Source: Pseudomaricurvus hydrocarbonicus (GTDB taxonomy: Bacteria > Pseudomonadota > Gammaproteobacteria > Pseudomonadales > Cellvibrionaceae). From it: a stretch of 64,000 nt of DNA. The stretch is from contig NZ_JAAONZ010000002.1 in the NCBI RefSeq assembly GCF_011602365.1, positions 310,001 to 374,000 of the forward strand. Reading direction: 5' to 3'. Shown here piece after piece: positions 48,302-57,883 of the stretch; position 1 is the stretch's first letter, and each line of letters starts with the position of its first letter. Made by a program: the position numbers and the translations under genes. The notes under the pieces were generated by a model. The model searched no databases. It was not told the origin of the DNA and worked only from the letters and a program-made list of their open reading frames with translations.

Positions 48302-50404
48302 TTACCAGGATTGCAGCCACGTCTGTGTGATATTCGTGACCTGCTGCTTCCAATCTTGCCTTGAAAAGGTATGATCGGCCGCGTCCAGGTGCTGTACACT
48401 GGTTTGCTTGGCAGACAATGTTTTCTTCAGCGATCTGGTCGTGCGGGCGGCTTCCTTAAACTCGGCTGCCGTAAGGTCTGAACCACTGAGAACCAGTAAT
48501 ACAGGTCCGTTGAATAGATTCAAACCACTCGCCAGTTTGTCGATCAGGTTGTCATTTGACGTTCCGGCCTCCAGAACACTGCCGCTTTGTTTGGGTCGCT
48601 TGGCGATGCTCTGGCTCTGCGCGTTGCCGGCCTTGTGGCTGCCCCCAGTGGTTTTATCGTGACGTCCCGGTGCGGACACTGCAGTGTCTCCAACAACAAC
48701 CGAGGCACCCGTCCCTTCTGCCTGTTTTGAGAGCTTTTTCAACGAGTGACCCAGTGAAACGGCGGAAGCCTTCAGATCAAACTTGCCACTGAGAATTTTT
48801 CGCCAGAGATCCGGCTGGGTTAATCGCTGCCAGTAATAGTGCTTTAAATAGGCTTTCGCCTGCCCGGCTTCAGTTCTAACCCAGGGATTCAGCAGTATCA
48901 AGCCTGTCACTCTGGGGTCCGTCGAAGCGTAACAGGCCGCTGCCGTAGCCCCATCGCAAAGCCCCCACAAGATAACTTCCTTCAGTTGGGGAAATTGTAT
49001 TTGATAGTTGTCTATTGCCGAACGGATGTCGTCTCCCACAGACTCAAAGCCTAAAAACTCCCCCTCACTGTCTCCCATGCCTCGGTAATCGAAGCGCATC
49101 ACCGGCACGCCCGACTCCGCCAGCTGCCGCGACAACTGTAGAAATTGACGGTGACTGCCTACGCGATACTGGGGACCACCCACAACAATGAGAATCCCTC
49201 GCGTCGGGGTAGGATCACCTGCTACCTTGTTTGAAGGCACCTCTGGAGGCAGCTCTGAAGACACCTCTGGGGGGTTATGGAGAATGGCAATCAGTTTGCT
49301 TCCCGAACACTCAAACCCAAAAGCTTGCTCTTTGAGGCCCCCAATATCAGCGCGGCTTGTCAGTGCTGTTTTCGTCATGGTCGCGTCATGAGCCGCTCTA
49401 CTGCCACGGCTTTCATCAATGACATAACGCTGGGTACGCTCCATGTTATTTGCCAGATCCATGAGCTCTGAATGCATCTGCTGTTGGCCTGAGGTCACCC
49501 GTTCTGCAACCGGAGCAGTGGTCGCTATGGCTGACGCCCCATGACCCGTGCTTAATGTGTCATTGGCGGTTACTGATTGTTCGGACAGGCAGTGACTGGT
49601 GGCCTCAATCAACTTGTCAGCAACCGCGATTTCCTGTGTGCTCCAAAACGCATCCCCCGTGACCACGTCTGTGTGTACACTCACTCCCAGCGCCTTCCAC
49701 GACTCCAATTGATGTGATGAGGCCGGTAACACGGTGGCTTTTGTTTGTGAGCTCACCTCAAGCCAAAATACCGCTACGTCTCCCGAAGGCCGCACATCGG
49801 CCAACGCCAGAGCTTCAAGGTCATCGGCCAGGTCAGGGCTGAGCGCATACCCCGCCACTTCTACAATTTGACCGTTACGCAGCTGCTGCCTTAACATTGA
49901 AGGGGTTTCTTTCTGGCTCTTGTCTGTTTGCATCAACCCTGCAGCGACCCGCAGTCGTAAAAATTGATTGAGCCACAGTTTACCGCTGACCACCGGCTGC
50001 CATAACACGACTTTTTCGATGACCGTGCGGTGCTGTGATGCTGATAAGACCTCCAGGGCCAGTAACGCGCCGAGTCTTACACCAATCAACGCGATCTCGC
50101 TCGCGCCCTGAACAGATACCCAATCAAGGATGTCGAGCATCTGCTGGCGCCAATGCGACCAGCGAACATCGACGAATTCCCCAGAGCTGTCTCCGGTTCC
50201 ATGGTAATCAGGTACCAGTACGGTCCAGCCATCCCGACACAGTTGACGGGCCTGGTTATTGATCTGTTTGCGACACTTGTTCATTTCCTCAGCCATCGGC
50301 GGGAAAATAACCGCCCAACGCTCAGGTGCAGCGTTTTGTTCTGGAGAAAAAATCAAGACAAAAAGGTCGCCACTGGAGCAGTGAATATACGCAGGATGGA
50401 CCAT
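48302..50404 (-). CDS. Fused exosortase A-associated hydrolases 2 and 1
   Basis: 700 residues holding two alpha/beta-hydrolase domains in one frame. The N-terminal part (about 1-290) matches hydrolase 2 of XrtA loci: WAVIFPPMAEEMNKCR, LVPDYHGTGDSSGEF. The C-terminal part (about 350-560) matches hydrolase 1: GILIVVGGPQYRVGSHRQF, FDYRGMGDSEGEF. In both, the usual Gly-x-Ser-x-Gly is altered: GVRLG in the first and GLCDG in the second, the latter having a cysteine nucleophile. In most loci these are two genes. A disordered, Ser/Thr-rich linker joins them. They probably act on thioesters or on an acyl intermediate carried by the ACP. Confidence 0.85.
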   Translation of the reverse strand: MVHPAYIHCSSGDLFVLIFSPEQNAAPERWAVIFPPMAEEMNKCRKQINNQARQLCRDGWTVLVPDYHGTGDSSGEFVDVRWSHWRQQMLDILDWVSVQGASEIALIGVRLGALLALEVLSASQHRTVIEKVVLWQPVVSGKLWLNQFLRLRVAAGLMQTDKSQKETPSMLRQQLRNGQIVEVAGYALSPDLADDLEALALADVRPSGDVAVFWLEVSSQTKATVLPASSHQLESWKALGVSVHTDVVTGDAFWSTQEIAVADKLIEATSHCLSEQSVTANDTLSTGHGASAIATTAPVAERVTSGQQQMHSELMDLANNMERTQRYVIDESRGSRAAHDATMTKTALTSRADIGGLKEQAFGFECSGSKLIAILHNPPEVSSELPPEVPSNKVAGDPTPTRGILIVVGGPQYRVGSHRQFLQLSRQLAESGVPVMRFDYRGMGDSEGEFLGFESVGDDIRSAIDNYQIQFPQLKEVILWGLCDGATAAACYASTDPRVTGLILLNPWVRTEAGQAKAYLKHYYWQRLTQPDLWRKILSGKFDLKASAVSLGHSLKKLSKQAEGTGASVVVGDTAVSAPGRHDKTTGGSHKAGNAQSQSIAKRPKQSGSVLEAGTSNDNLIDKLASGLNLFNGPVLLVLSGSDLTAAEFKEAARTTRSLKKTLSAKQTSVQHLDAADHTFSRQDWKQQVTNITQTWLQSW

Positions 50405-50412
50405 TATAGTCG

Positions 50413-50676
50413 TCAGCTTGCCATCTTTTGATTAACAAAGTCCTGAAGATCCCCAAGGGTGGCAAAAACCTCTGCAGTCAATTCATCATCCTCAATCACA
50501 ATTCCGTAATTATCTTCCAGTGCCGTGATCACGGACACAACCGCCATAGAATCAAACTCTGGGACACTGCCCAATAACGGCGTTGACCGTGTAAAAGCAT
50601 CTGCGCGTGCTCCCAATTGTAAAATTTCGGCGACGATGAGTTTTACTTGATCCAACGTAATACCTACGGTCTCCAT
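50413..50676 (-). CDS. Acyl carrier protein, exosortase A system-associated
   Basis: 87 residues, the length of an ACP. The phosphopantetheine site is Ser in PEFDSMAVVSVI, with a helix TALEDNYGIVIEDDEL after it. AGGAG lies 8 bases before the ATG. It carries an acyl group for the XrtA-linked ligase, decarboxylase and hydrolases. Its stop is 8 bases before the fused hydrolase start. Confidence 0.93.
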   Translation of the reverse strand: METVGITLDQVKLIVAEILQLGARADAFTRSTPLLGSVPEFDSMAVVSVITALEDNYGIVIEDDELTAEVFATLGDLQDFVNQKMAS

Positions 50677-50691
50677 GTCTACACTCCTGTT

Positions 50692-50705
50692 ATGCCTGCA
50701 GGCAT
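50692..50705. promoter_or_regulatory. Perfect palindrome upstream of the ACP gene
   Basis: ATGCCTGCAGGCAT is a perfect 14-base palindrome 5 bases upstream of the AGGAG of the ACP gene. In RNA it would form a small hairpin next to the ribosome site; as DNA it could be an operator. Confidence 0.5.
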
Positions 50706-50780
50706 TTTAATGTTTTCATATTATTGCGGTCTTCAGCCCCCACTCCGTAATGATGAACGCCGAGAATGAACGAGTCACAC

Positions 50781-52112
50781 TCACAGTGACGATTTAACGG
50801 TTACCGGATGGGCTGGTGCTTCTAATTCCCGGGGCTGACCGCTGTTTCTATGGCTTTGCTTGATGTTCCTGTGCAGGAATTTGGGTACTTCCTGGATCTT
50901 GTTTTGATGTCTCAGCAAGATGGCAATGGCGTAAAAATGCCAGGGCAAATCGAAATAAGCCAAACTTAAAAAGGCACCGCCAGAGCAATAGGCCACTAGG
51001 CTGACCTTAATCATTTTGGCTAACTTGGCCGATTCCGTCCCCTTGGCATTCTTGATCACCCAACTTAGATTCCACCATGACATTGCCAATATGAGAAGGA
51101 ACAGCACCAAACCTGGCCAGCCGTGGTCGCCCAAAATACTAAAAAATATACTGTGGGCCGAGTGCACATAATGTGGGTTAGGCGCCCAGATTAAAAAGCT
51201 TTCCAATTTCCAGGCCTGCATCCCGCCACCCGTTAACCGGTCACTGGCGACATTGATGCTGTACTGCCAGGCATTCAGTCGCTGCATGGCAGAGGCGTCT
51301 TCTTCATAGTTTTGGATGGTGTCCATCCGTTCGTGCCAACTGCCCGGCATAAAACTGAAACCGAGAAAAGCCAGCAGAATTAAAGTAGGGCCCGTGATGA
51401 TTTTGTGTGAAGACACTAGCCAGAAATACCCACCTACGGCAATGACAGCCAGCAATGCGCCTCGCGATTGTGAACCCAGGGCAGATAATAGACTCAGAAT
51501 AATGGCTCCCGCCAGGCTGTATCGAATCCACTTTTTCGGAGTAATTTGATACAGATAGACCATCAGGGGTACGATCATGAGTGTGGCCAGTGCCAGACTG
51601 TTGTTTTCCTCAATGTACCCACCCGGTGGCCCCCAAACTCGGAAAGCTCCGCCATGAACGAGCGTAAAGACCCCACCCTTCACACTGAAATAGCCAATAG
51701 ACAGAACGATGACCCAAATGAGTTGATTGATTTTCTTCTGATCGGTCAGCAAGATCATCGTAAAGAACGTCACCAGCTGAATCTTCAACACTTTGATGTA
51801 CAAAATCCAGGCACTTTCGGGAAAGAGTGCGAAGATCGACGTGATGGTGATCCAGGTGAGAAACAGGGCCCAGATGATCAGGGTTTTATCGTAAGGCAGG
51901 GATTTTTTGGACTTGTCGAGACACATTGCCGCAATCAATACCAACGCGACGATTTGAGCAAATGGCATGTCAAATGCAAACCCCCAACACATTCGATGAG
52001 GATTCATATAACTCAGCCACGACCACACCAACACCCCAATGTATGGGCGCTTAAAGATGTAAGGCAGTGTGATCAAAACCGCCAGTGTCACTAACATATC
52101 TCTAATCGGCAT
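50781..52112 (-). CDS. O-glycosylation ligase, exosortase A system-associated (Wzy-like)
   Basis: 443 residues with about ten membrane segments. The start MPIRDMLVTLAVLITLPYIFKRPYIGVLVWSWLSYMNPHR is the standard beginning of the XrtA-associated putative O-glycosylation ligase; a Wzy_C-type region follows (GYIEENNSLALATLMIVPL, QSRGALLAVIAVGG, HYVHSAHSIFFSILGDHG). These proteins polymerise or transfer lipid-linked glycans in the periplasm. The start overlaps the ligase stop by 11 bases. Confidence 0.92.
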   Translation of the reverse strand: MPIRDMLVTLAVLITLPYIFKRPYIGVLVWSWLSYMNPHRMCWGFAFDMPFAQIVALVLIAAMCLDKSKKSLPYDKTLIIWALFLTWITITSIFALFPESAWILYIKVLKIQLVTFFTMILLTDQKKINQLIWVIVLSIGYFSVKGGVFTLVHGGAFRVWGPPGGYIEENNSLALATLMIVPLMVYLYQITPKKWIRYSLAGAIILSLLSALGSQSRGALLAVIAVGGYFWLVSSHKIITGPTLILLAFLGFSFMPGSWHERMDTIQNYEEDASAMQRLNAWQYSINVASDRLTGGGMQAWKLESFLIWAPNPHYVHSAHSIFFSILGDHGWPGLVLFLLILAMSWWNLSWVIKNAKGTESAKLAKMIKVSLVAYCSGGAFLSLAYFDLPWHFYAIAILLRHQNKIQEVPKFLHRNIKQSHRNSGQPRELEAPAHPVTVKSSL

Positions 52113-53448
52113 GACTCACCACGTATCGGTATTTACCGGATTTTTCCGGAGGTATTGATTGACAGTAATCAAAAGAGACTTGCACACCGTCACCCAAACG
52201 CTGTTTGAACGCACGACTGATCCGGTTTTCACTGTCGGCCTGATATCTTCGGTCCGTCATCAGTTTCACGTTCACCAACTGGCGACTTTCCTGAATGATT
52301 TTGAACGATTCCAGCCCGTCTATGTCTCGCATCACGTAGGTGAACGACGAACCGTGAAATTTCTTACCATCACTGGACACAAGAAAGTCATTTGCTCGCC
52401 CAAGGACGTCTTTTAATACCGGTAAGCCACGCCCGCAGGGGCACGGCTCATTACTGATGCATCCCATATCACCCGTGCGATAACGGATGAAAGGGAACTC
52501 ACCGGTGGCGGTGTGCGTTACTACGATCTCTCCCGCCTGACCCTCCGGCAGGCACTTGCCATGTTCATCCACAATCTCGACAACGATGTCTTCAGCACTG
52601 AGGTGTAAACTGCCTTGCGGACATTGGTGGGCGAGAAAACCGGCATCCCTGCTGCCATAACCGTTGGCAACCTGGCAACCGAAAGCGCTTTCAATGAGTT
52701 GCCGCTGATGCTCGTAAAGGCACTCTGATGTCACGAACACCACTTTTACCCCCAGCGTATTCAGCGCACAGCCCTTGTTCATTGCGTGGTCGGCCAACAT
52801 AGAGATCACCGAGGGGTAGCCGAATACCATTTTGGGTTTGCGTTGACAGATTTCCTCAACTATTTCAGCCAGACGACTTTCTGTCAGATCCGCTGCCGGT
52901 ATCAATTCACTGCGAAATAATCTGTCACGCCAAACCCGCAAGTGATCCTGAGTACCCAATTCGATGGGAGAACCCCAGATCACCACCTCAGAATCCCCAA
53001 TGTCTACGTCCCACCAGCGGGTGGCCCGCCACTTTGCCGCAACATCGTGACTGATACGGTCTTGCCCCAAATAGAAGATAAGCGGTTGTCCGGTCGATCC
53101 TCCAGTGTTGAAACGCTTTAACGTCGTCGCCTTTTCTGATCTCAAAGACTCAGTATTTTCCCTGATGAGCGTTTTATCGAGCAACGGCAAAGTCGACAGG
53201 TCAGCCGTGGATGTAAGCTCAGCAGGGCTAAATGAAAGCGTTTGGAAAAGATTCCGGTAATAGGGAACACATTCACCGGCCTCGACCAAAAAACGGCGCA
53301 GATTTATCAGCTGAATCGCTTCGATAGCCTCCCGTTTCAACCATTGGCTGCTTTCCAGCTCCTGTCGCCATTTCACACTGCGATGGCCCTTAACCCGTTC
53401 GTGTAGGGGAAAAATAGCCCTGGAAATCAAATCGGTGTACAGGCTCAT
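52102..53448 (-). CDS. PaaK-like adenylate-forming enzyme (CapK family)
   Basis: 448 residues. The P-loop-like FNTGGSTGQPLIFYLGQDR and later YGSRDAGFLAHQCPQGSLHLSAEDI with a cysteine pair CPCGRG are features of the phenylacetate-CoA ligase/CapK group. These enzymes activate an acid as an adenylate. In EPS loci they likely add an acyl group to the polysaccharide. This is the second adenylate-forming enzyme of the locus. Its ATG overlaps the glycosyltransferase stop as ATGA. Confidence 0.9.
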   Translation of the reverse strand: MSLYTDLISRAIFPLHERVKGHRSVKWRQELESSQWLKREAIEAIQLINLRRFLVEAGECVPYYRNLFQTLSFSPAELTSTADLSTLPLLDKTLIRENTESLRSEKATTLKRFNTGGSTGQPLIFYLGQDRISHDVAAKWRATRWWDVDIGDSEVVIWGSPIELGTQDHLRVWRDRLFRSELIPAADLTESRLAEIVEEICQRKPKMVFGYPSVISMLADHAMNKGCALNTLGVKVVFVTSECLYEHQRQLIESAFGCQVANGYGSRDAGFLAHQCPQGSLHLSAEDIVVEIVDEHGKCLPEGQAGEIVVTHTATGEFPFIRYRTGDMGCISNEPCPCGRGLPVLKDVLGRANDFLVSSDGKKFHGSSFTYVMRDIDGLESFKIIQESRQLVNVKLMTDRRYQADSENRISRAFKQRLGDGVQVSFDYCQSIPPEKSGKYRYVVSHAD

Positions 53449-54647
53449 CCGATTGCCTTCACATTCATGTTGTCACACGCTTCATCATAAAGACGGAGCC
53501 ACTGTTGTTTTACCCTGTCCCAACGATACTGCTGAATTAGCTCAAGTCCCTGATTCTGTAGCCGACCCCTAAGACCATCGTCTTCCATCAGCCGCTTAAT
53601 GGCGATCGCCATCCCAAGATGATCATCGACATTGACCATAAGGGCTGTCTCTTCGTCGGTAACCATCCAGGGGATGCCGCCTGCGTTCGTTGTCACAATC
53701 GCGAGACCACAGGCCATCGACTCCAACAACGAATTGGGCATATTATCGACACGAGAAGCGTTCACAAAAATGTCAGCCTCGTGATACAACGACTGAACCT
53801 GTTCACGATCCAGTCGTCCGAGGAGCGTGACATCATCTTGTAATTGTAGCTTTGCAATCAGATTTTTCAGTTTAAACTCTTCTGGCCCGCTGCCAGCGAT
53901 GGACAAATGAAGCCTGAAGCCATCGTCTTTTAACGCAGCAATCGCCTGAATCGCGGTATCAATGCCATAGATAGCTTCTAAATTTCGAACCACAATGATT
54001 TTCCAGGTTTTACTGTCGTCCCGGCAATCGGTGATTCTGGCCGGAGCAAGGGCATCCTTTGCCGGCGGCCGAAACTGTGGCTGCAAAAAAGGACGAAAAC
54101 GTTCAGTATCGATAATATTGGGAATAACCATGGCTTCAAAACCATGGTTCTCAAAAACCTGTTCAAGAAAGCCTGAAGGGACAACCAGACTGCTGGCTTT
54201 GCCCAGCGTGGGCTTCAACCAGATTGAAGATTTCTTCAAAAATTGATCCGCTTTACCGCCCCGATAATTAACAATCACCGGTTTGCCCCGCCAATACCCA
54301 AGCCAAATCACCGGAGCTGAGAACAAATGCCAGGACCAGCCCGAGTTGGACATTAAATGGACGACATCTATTTGATCCAGGAATTTCCACAGGCGCGAGA
54401 AATAGGCCATTAAACGGAATACGGCACGTAAACCGACCAAATTAGACACCCAGGCTGGTTTATAGGGCAGATTCGTCTGCAAGTAATATACCGAAACCCC
54501 TTCTTCTCTCAGCAACCGGCACAGCTGCTCAGTCTGTGCCGCCATACCGCCGGCCGGGGGCGCAGCCGGACCAACCACGCCAACCCGGAGCGATTCAAGA
54601 TCTGGAGCCACGCCGTCAAAGGATTTAAATTTCACAAGCCCGCCCAT
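53445..54647 (-). CDS. Family 4 glycosyltransferase
   Basis: About 400 residues of a GT-B fold: VGVVGPAAPPAGGMAAQTEQL, IPNIIDTERFRP, KIIVVRNLEAIYGIDTAIQA and the donor site EADIFVNASRVDNMPNSLLESMACGLAIVTTNAGGIPWMV. The open frame starts at 54818 inside the upstream gene; ATG 54647 (or GTG 54635) is more plausible as it limits the overlap. It adds a sugar to the repeat unit in the cytoplasm. Confidence 0.88.
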   Translation of the reverse strand: MGGLVKFKSFDGVAPDLESLRVGVVGPAAPPAGGMAAQTEQLCRLLREEGVSVYYLQTNLPYKPAWVSNLVGLRAVFRLMAYFSRLWKFLDQIDVVHLMSNSGWSWHLFSAPVIWLGYWRGKPVIVNYRGGKADQFLKKSSIWLKPTLGKASSLVVPSGFLEQVFENHGFEAMVIPNIIDTERFRPFLQPQFRPPAKDALAPARITDCRDDSKTWKIIVVRNLEAIYGIDTAIQAIAALKDDGFRLHLSIAGSGPEEFKLKNLIAKLQLQDDVTLLGRLDREQVQSLYHEADIFVNASRVDNMPNSLLESMACGLAIVTTNAGGIPWMVTDEETALMVNVDDHLGMAIAIKRLMEDDGLRGRLQNQGLELIQQYRWDRVKQQWLRLYDEACDNMNVKAIG

Positions 54648-55839
54648 AAGCATCTTTGTAGAAAGACACGCTACGCTCCCAGTTCCTGTCGTTTTCGACG
54701 TAATTCCGGCCTTGCGATTGCAGTTTAGGCCAGGTGTGGCGCTCCTGCAGAACGCTAAGCACTTTATCGGCCAGTGCATGGGGATCACCCGCCGGGAATA
54801 AAAACCCGTTTTCCCCATCCCGAATCAATTCCTTATGCCCTCCCACATCGGAGGCAACCACGATTTTATTTTGAGCCATGGCCTCGAGCGGTTTAAGAGG
54901 CGTTACCAGATCCGTCAGCCGCATCGGCAATCTTGGGTACACCATGATGTCGGCCAACTGGTAGTACTCCTGGATGATATCGTGTGGTACCCGCCCGGTC
55001 ATAATCACGTACTGAGACAGGTTTTCCCGCTGAATTCTAGACCTGATGAGCTCCTCCTGGGGCCCTCCCCCAACCAGCAATAAGCGAATATTCGCATCCC
55101 GCCGAATAATGTCTGGCATGGCATCCAGCAATAATAAAAGTCCCTCGTAATCGTAAAAGGAACCGAAAAAACCCATGATGGTTTGATCCGTCAGATTCAG
55201 TTGTTTTAACAACTCACACGACTTTTCTCCCTGTGTCTGAAAGTGCTCAATATCCACAGCATTCGGTATCACGGTAATTTTGTCCGGGCGTTCTCCTCGA
55301 GCGATAATATCTTGTCTGAGTCCTTCGCAAATGGTGGTAATTCCATCAACCTTGCGGAAAACATAGCTTTCCATGGCTCGGGTCAGGTGATAGCGAAGAC
55401 TGCGATCCGAACAGGTGCCGTGATTCACCGCAGCATCTTCCCAAAAAGCCCGGCACTCGTAGATGACCGGTATTTTTCTGGCCTTCCCCACTCGCAGGGC
55501 GGCAATACCGTTCAGGGCCGGAGAGTGAGCATGCAGGATGTCGGGCTGGACCTCATCCACCACTTCGTGCAGTCGCGCGGTCAAGCCTTTTATAATCGAC
55601 AGGGGTTCGGCGGCAGGCAGACTTTTCCACCAATTGCCGATCGACGGCGTTCGATAAAAGTTGAACCCGTCAACGTGCTCTATTGCATTCCCCTGAGCGC
55701 CTGTCATCCCTTGCTTGGCCGAGGTCAAATGCTCAGTATGCCAACCCAAACTGCGTTGCTGCCGCAAGATTGACAAGGTGCGGAAGGTATACCCACTGTG
55801 CAGTGGAATGGAGTGATCCAGAACATGCAGGATTTTCAT
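54625..55839 (-). CDS. Exosortase A-associated GT4 glycosyltransferase
   Basis: 404 residues. The N-terminus MKILHVLDHSIPLHSGYTFRTLSILRQQRSLGWHTEHLTS is characteristic of a glycosyltransferase subfamily found in XrtA loci. GT-B motifs include IPNAVDIEHF, GSFYDYEGLLLLLDAMPDI and VYPRLPMRLTDLVTPLKPLEAMAQNKIVVASDVGGHKELI. Starts in ATGA overlap with the amidotransferase stop. Confidence 0.92.
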   Translation of the reverse strand: MKILHVLDHSIPLHSGYTFRTLSILRQQRSLGWHTEHLTSAKQGMTGAQGNAIEHVDGFNFYRTPSIGNWWKSLPAAEPLSIIKGLTARLHEVVDEVQPDILHAHSPALNGIAALRVGKARKIPVIYECRAFWEDAAVNHGTCSDRSLRYHLTRAMESYVFRKVDGITTICEGLRQDIIARGERPDKITVIPNAVDIEHFQTQGEKSCELLKQLNLTDQTIMGFFGSFYDYEGLLLLLDAMPDIIRRDANIRLLLVGGGPQEELIRSRIQRENLSQYVIMTGRVPHDIIQEYYQLADIMVYPRLPMRLTDLVTPLKPLEAMAQNKIVVASDVGGHKELIRDGENGFLFPAGDPHALADKVLSVLQERHTWPKLQSQGRNYVENDRNWERSVSFYKDAYGRACEI

Positions 55840-57806
55840 GCCGAGACCGCTCGCGATCCGTTACCGTCTGGCGCCAGTCTGGTTTCGATCACGGGCTTGC
55901 TCTTTTCGAATCCCAGTCCGGCTTCTCCTCTCAAGAAGGCTTCAAACATAAACAGTGTCCAGATTAAAGTGCTGTGATCCCTGATTTTTGAAACATGCTG
56001 CTGAATAATTTTCTCTATGGCGGCCAGGTTGAAGTATCCACAATCGGCCATGATGCCTTGCAACAGCCGTGTTTTTAGTAATGGCTGAAGAGGACCTCGA
56101 AACCACTCCGCCAATGGCACGGCAAAACCCATTTTCTTCCGATACAGCACATCATGCGGCAGATAGGGTTCCATGGCCTTTTTCAAAATGTATTTGCCAC
56201 ATTGGTCCTTCAACTTTAATTCGGAGGGCAGGCCCGAAATCCAGTCCACCAGTTTGTGATCGAGCAGGGGAACACGGACCTCAAGCGCATGGGCCATACT
56301 GGCCCGATCCACTTTGGTTAAAATGTCACCCACCAGATAGGTTTTCATATCCAGATATTGTATCAACGACAAAGGGTCATCGGTCGGTGCTTTACTGGCG
56401 TATTGCTCAAACACCGATTGTGTTCGATAGCCCTGAATGTCTTTTTTATAGCTGTCTGAAAATAACTGTTCGCGTTGTAGAGGCGTGGTCAGAGACACCG
56501 TGTGGTAATAGGCTTCTACGGAACCGCGAGCCAGAGCTTCAAAAGTGGTCTTGGCCCGGAACATTTTGGGTGCCCAATCGGCTTTGGGGTACAGTTTGCC
56601 CAGTGGTCCAAAGACGCCTTTGCGCACCCCGAGCGGCACACGAGAGCGAAATCGCTCTTCATTCATATGCCAGTTATAGCGTCGATAACCCGCCAGATGC
56701 TCGTCGCCCCCGTCCCCGGAGAGAGCCACAGTTACTTTGGTCTTGGCCAGTTCACAGACACGATAGGTGGGAATCGCTGAACTGTCGGCATAAGGTTCAT
56801 CATAAATTTGAGCGAGTTGATCGAGCAAGCCAAAATCATCGCTGGCTACCGTACCTTCAAAGTGGTTCGTCTGATACCGTTCAGCCACCATATTGGCATA
56901 GTGCGTTTCATCAAAACTCTGAACATCGAACCCAATCGAGCAGGTATTCACCGGTGTGTCACTCATCTTGGCCATCATCGCAACGACAGAGCCCGAATCA
57001 ACACCGCCGGACAAAAAAGCACCCAGTGGTACTTCAGCAATCATTCTGATTTTGATCGCCTCCTGAATGCGCTCAACTAATTCGTCCTGAAGACTTTCTG
57101 CAGACCGGGTTTCTAACGGTGTACACGAAACATCCCAATATTCCTTCGTCGGCTGAACAACCTTACCTCGCTCTATTAACAGACTATGACCGGGTCGTAA
57201 TTTTTTAACCTGTTTATATATTGTTTTAGGCTCTGGAATATAGCCCAGGGAAAAATAATCTTCGATACCGGTGGGATCCAGAGTTCGATCAATATTGGGC
57301 AGATGTTTAAGTGCTTTCAGTTCGGACGAAAATGCCAATACACCGTCGTTCAAAATAGTGTAAAAAAGCGGCTTTATGCCCAGACGATCCCGGGCTAAAA
57401 ACAGTTGTTGTTGATTGCGATCCCACACCGCAAACGCAAACATGCCACGAAAGTAATCGACACAACTTTCGCCCCATTCTTCCCAGGCGTGTACGATGAC
57501 TTCCGTATCGCAGCGTGTTTTAAAAACATGCCCACGCTTCTTTAACTCTTCCATCAACTCCACGAAATTGTATATTTCACCGTTGAACGTGACAGCGACT
57601 GAATCGTCCTCATTAAATAAAGGTTGTTTACCACTGGCGATGTCAATGATTGATAGACGCCGATGACCCAGCCCCACACCTGGCTCAATATGAAGCCCAT
57701 CGCCATCGGGTCCCCGGTGGGATTGACTGGCATTCATTGTTTCAAGCAAGTCTGTAGGGATGTTGGCTAAGCCCAAGGTGTCAAACAGACCAACTATGCC
57801 ACACAT
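55836..57806 (-). CDS. Asparagine synthetase-type amidotransferase 1, exosortase A system-associated
   Basis: 656 residues beginning MCGIVGLFD, so Cys2 of the glutaminase domain is present. GDGDGLHIEPGVGLGHRRLSIID and the synthetase PP-loop LSGGVDSGSVVAMMA follow. This is the XrtA amidotransferase: glutamine-derived ammonia is transferred to an unknown carboxylate of the glycan or its precursor. AAGGAAAGC precedes the ATG. A 77-base gap separates it from the upstream glycosyltransferase gene. Confidence 0.95.
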   Translation of the reverse strand: MCGIVGLFDTLGLANIPTDLLETMNASQSHRGPDGDGLHIEPGVGLGHRRLSIIDIASGKQPLFNEDDSVAVTFNGEIYNFVELMEELKKRGHVFKTRCDTEVIVHAWEEWGESCVDYFRGMFAFAVWDRNQQQLFLARDRLGIKPLFYTILNDGVLAFSSELKALKHLPNIDRTLDPTGIEDYFSLGYIPEPKTIYKQVKKLRPGHSLLIERGKVVQPTKEYWDVSCTPLETRSAESLQDELVERIQEAIKIRMIAEVPLGAFLSGGVDSGSVVAMMAKMSDTPVNTCSIGFDVQSFDETHYANMVAERYQTNHFEGTVASDDFGLLDQLAQIYDEPYADSSAIPTYRVCELAKTKVTVALSGDGGDEHLAGYRRYNWHMNEERFRSRVPLGVRKGVFGPLGKLYPKADWAPKMFRAKTTFEALARGSVEAYYHTVSLTTPLQREQLFSDSYKKDIQGYRTQSVFEQYASKAPTDDPLSLIQYLDMKTYLVGDILTKVDRASMAHALEVRVPLLDHKLVDWISGLPSELKLKDQCGKYILKKAMEPYLPHDVLYRKKMGFAVPLAEWFRGPLQPLLKTRLLQGIMADCGYFNLAAIEKIIQQHVSKIRDHSTLIWTLFMFEAFLRGEAGLGFEKSKPVIETRLAPDGNGSRAVSA

Positions 57807-57883
57807 AACGCTTTCCTTTTGAGTAAATATCAGATCAATATCAATGCCGGATTGGCAGACTAAAAAGTCACGCCCACAGAGCG

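Noticed and set aside
56069-57049. 326-codon plus-strand frame opposite amidotransferase 1
   Set aside because: The translation is Ser/Arg/Pro-rich noise, while the opposite strand encodes a full AsnB-type enzyme.
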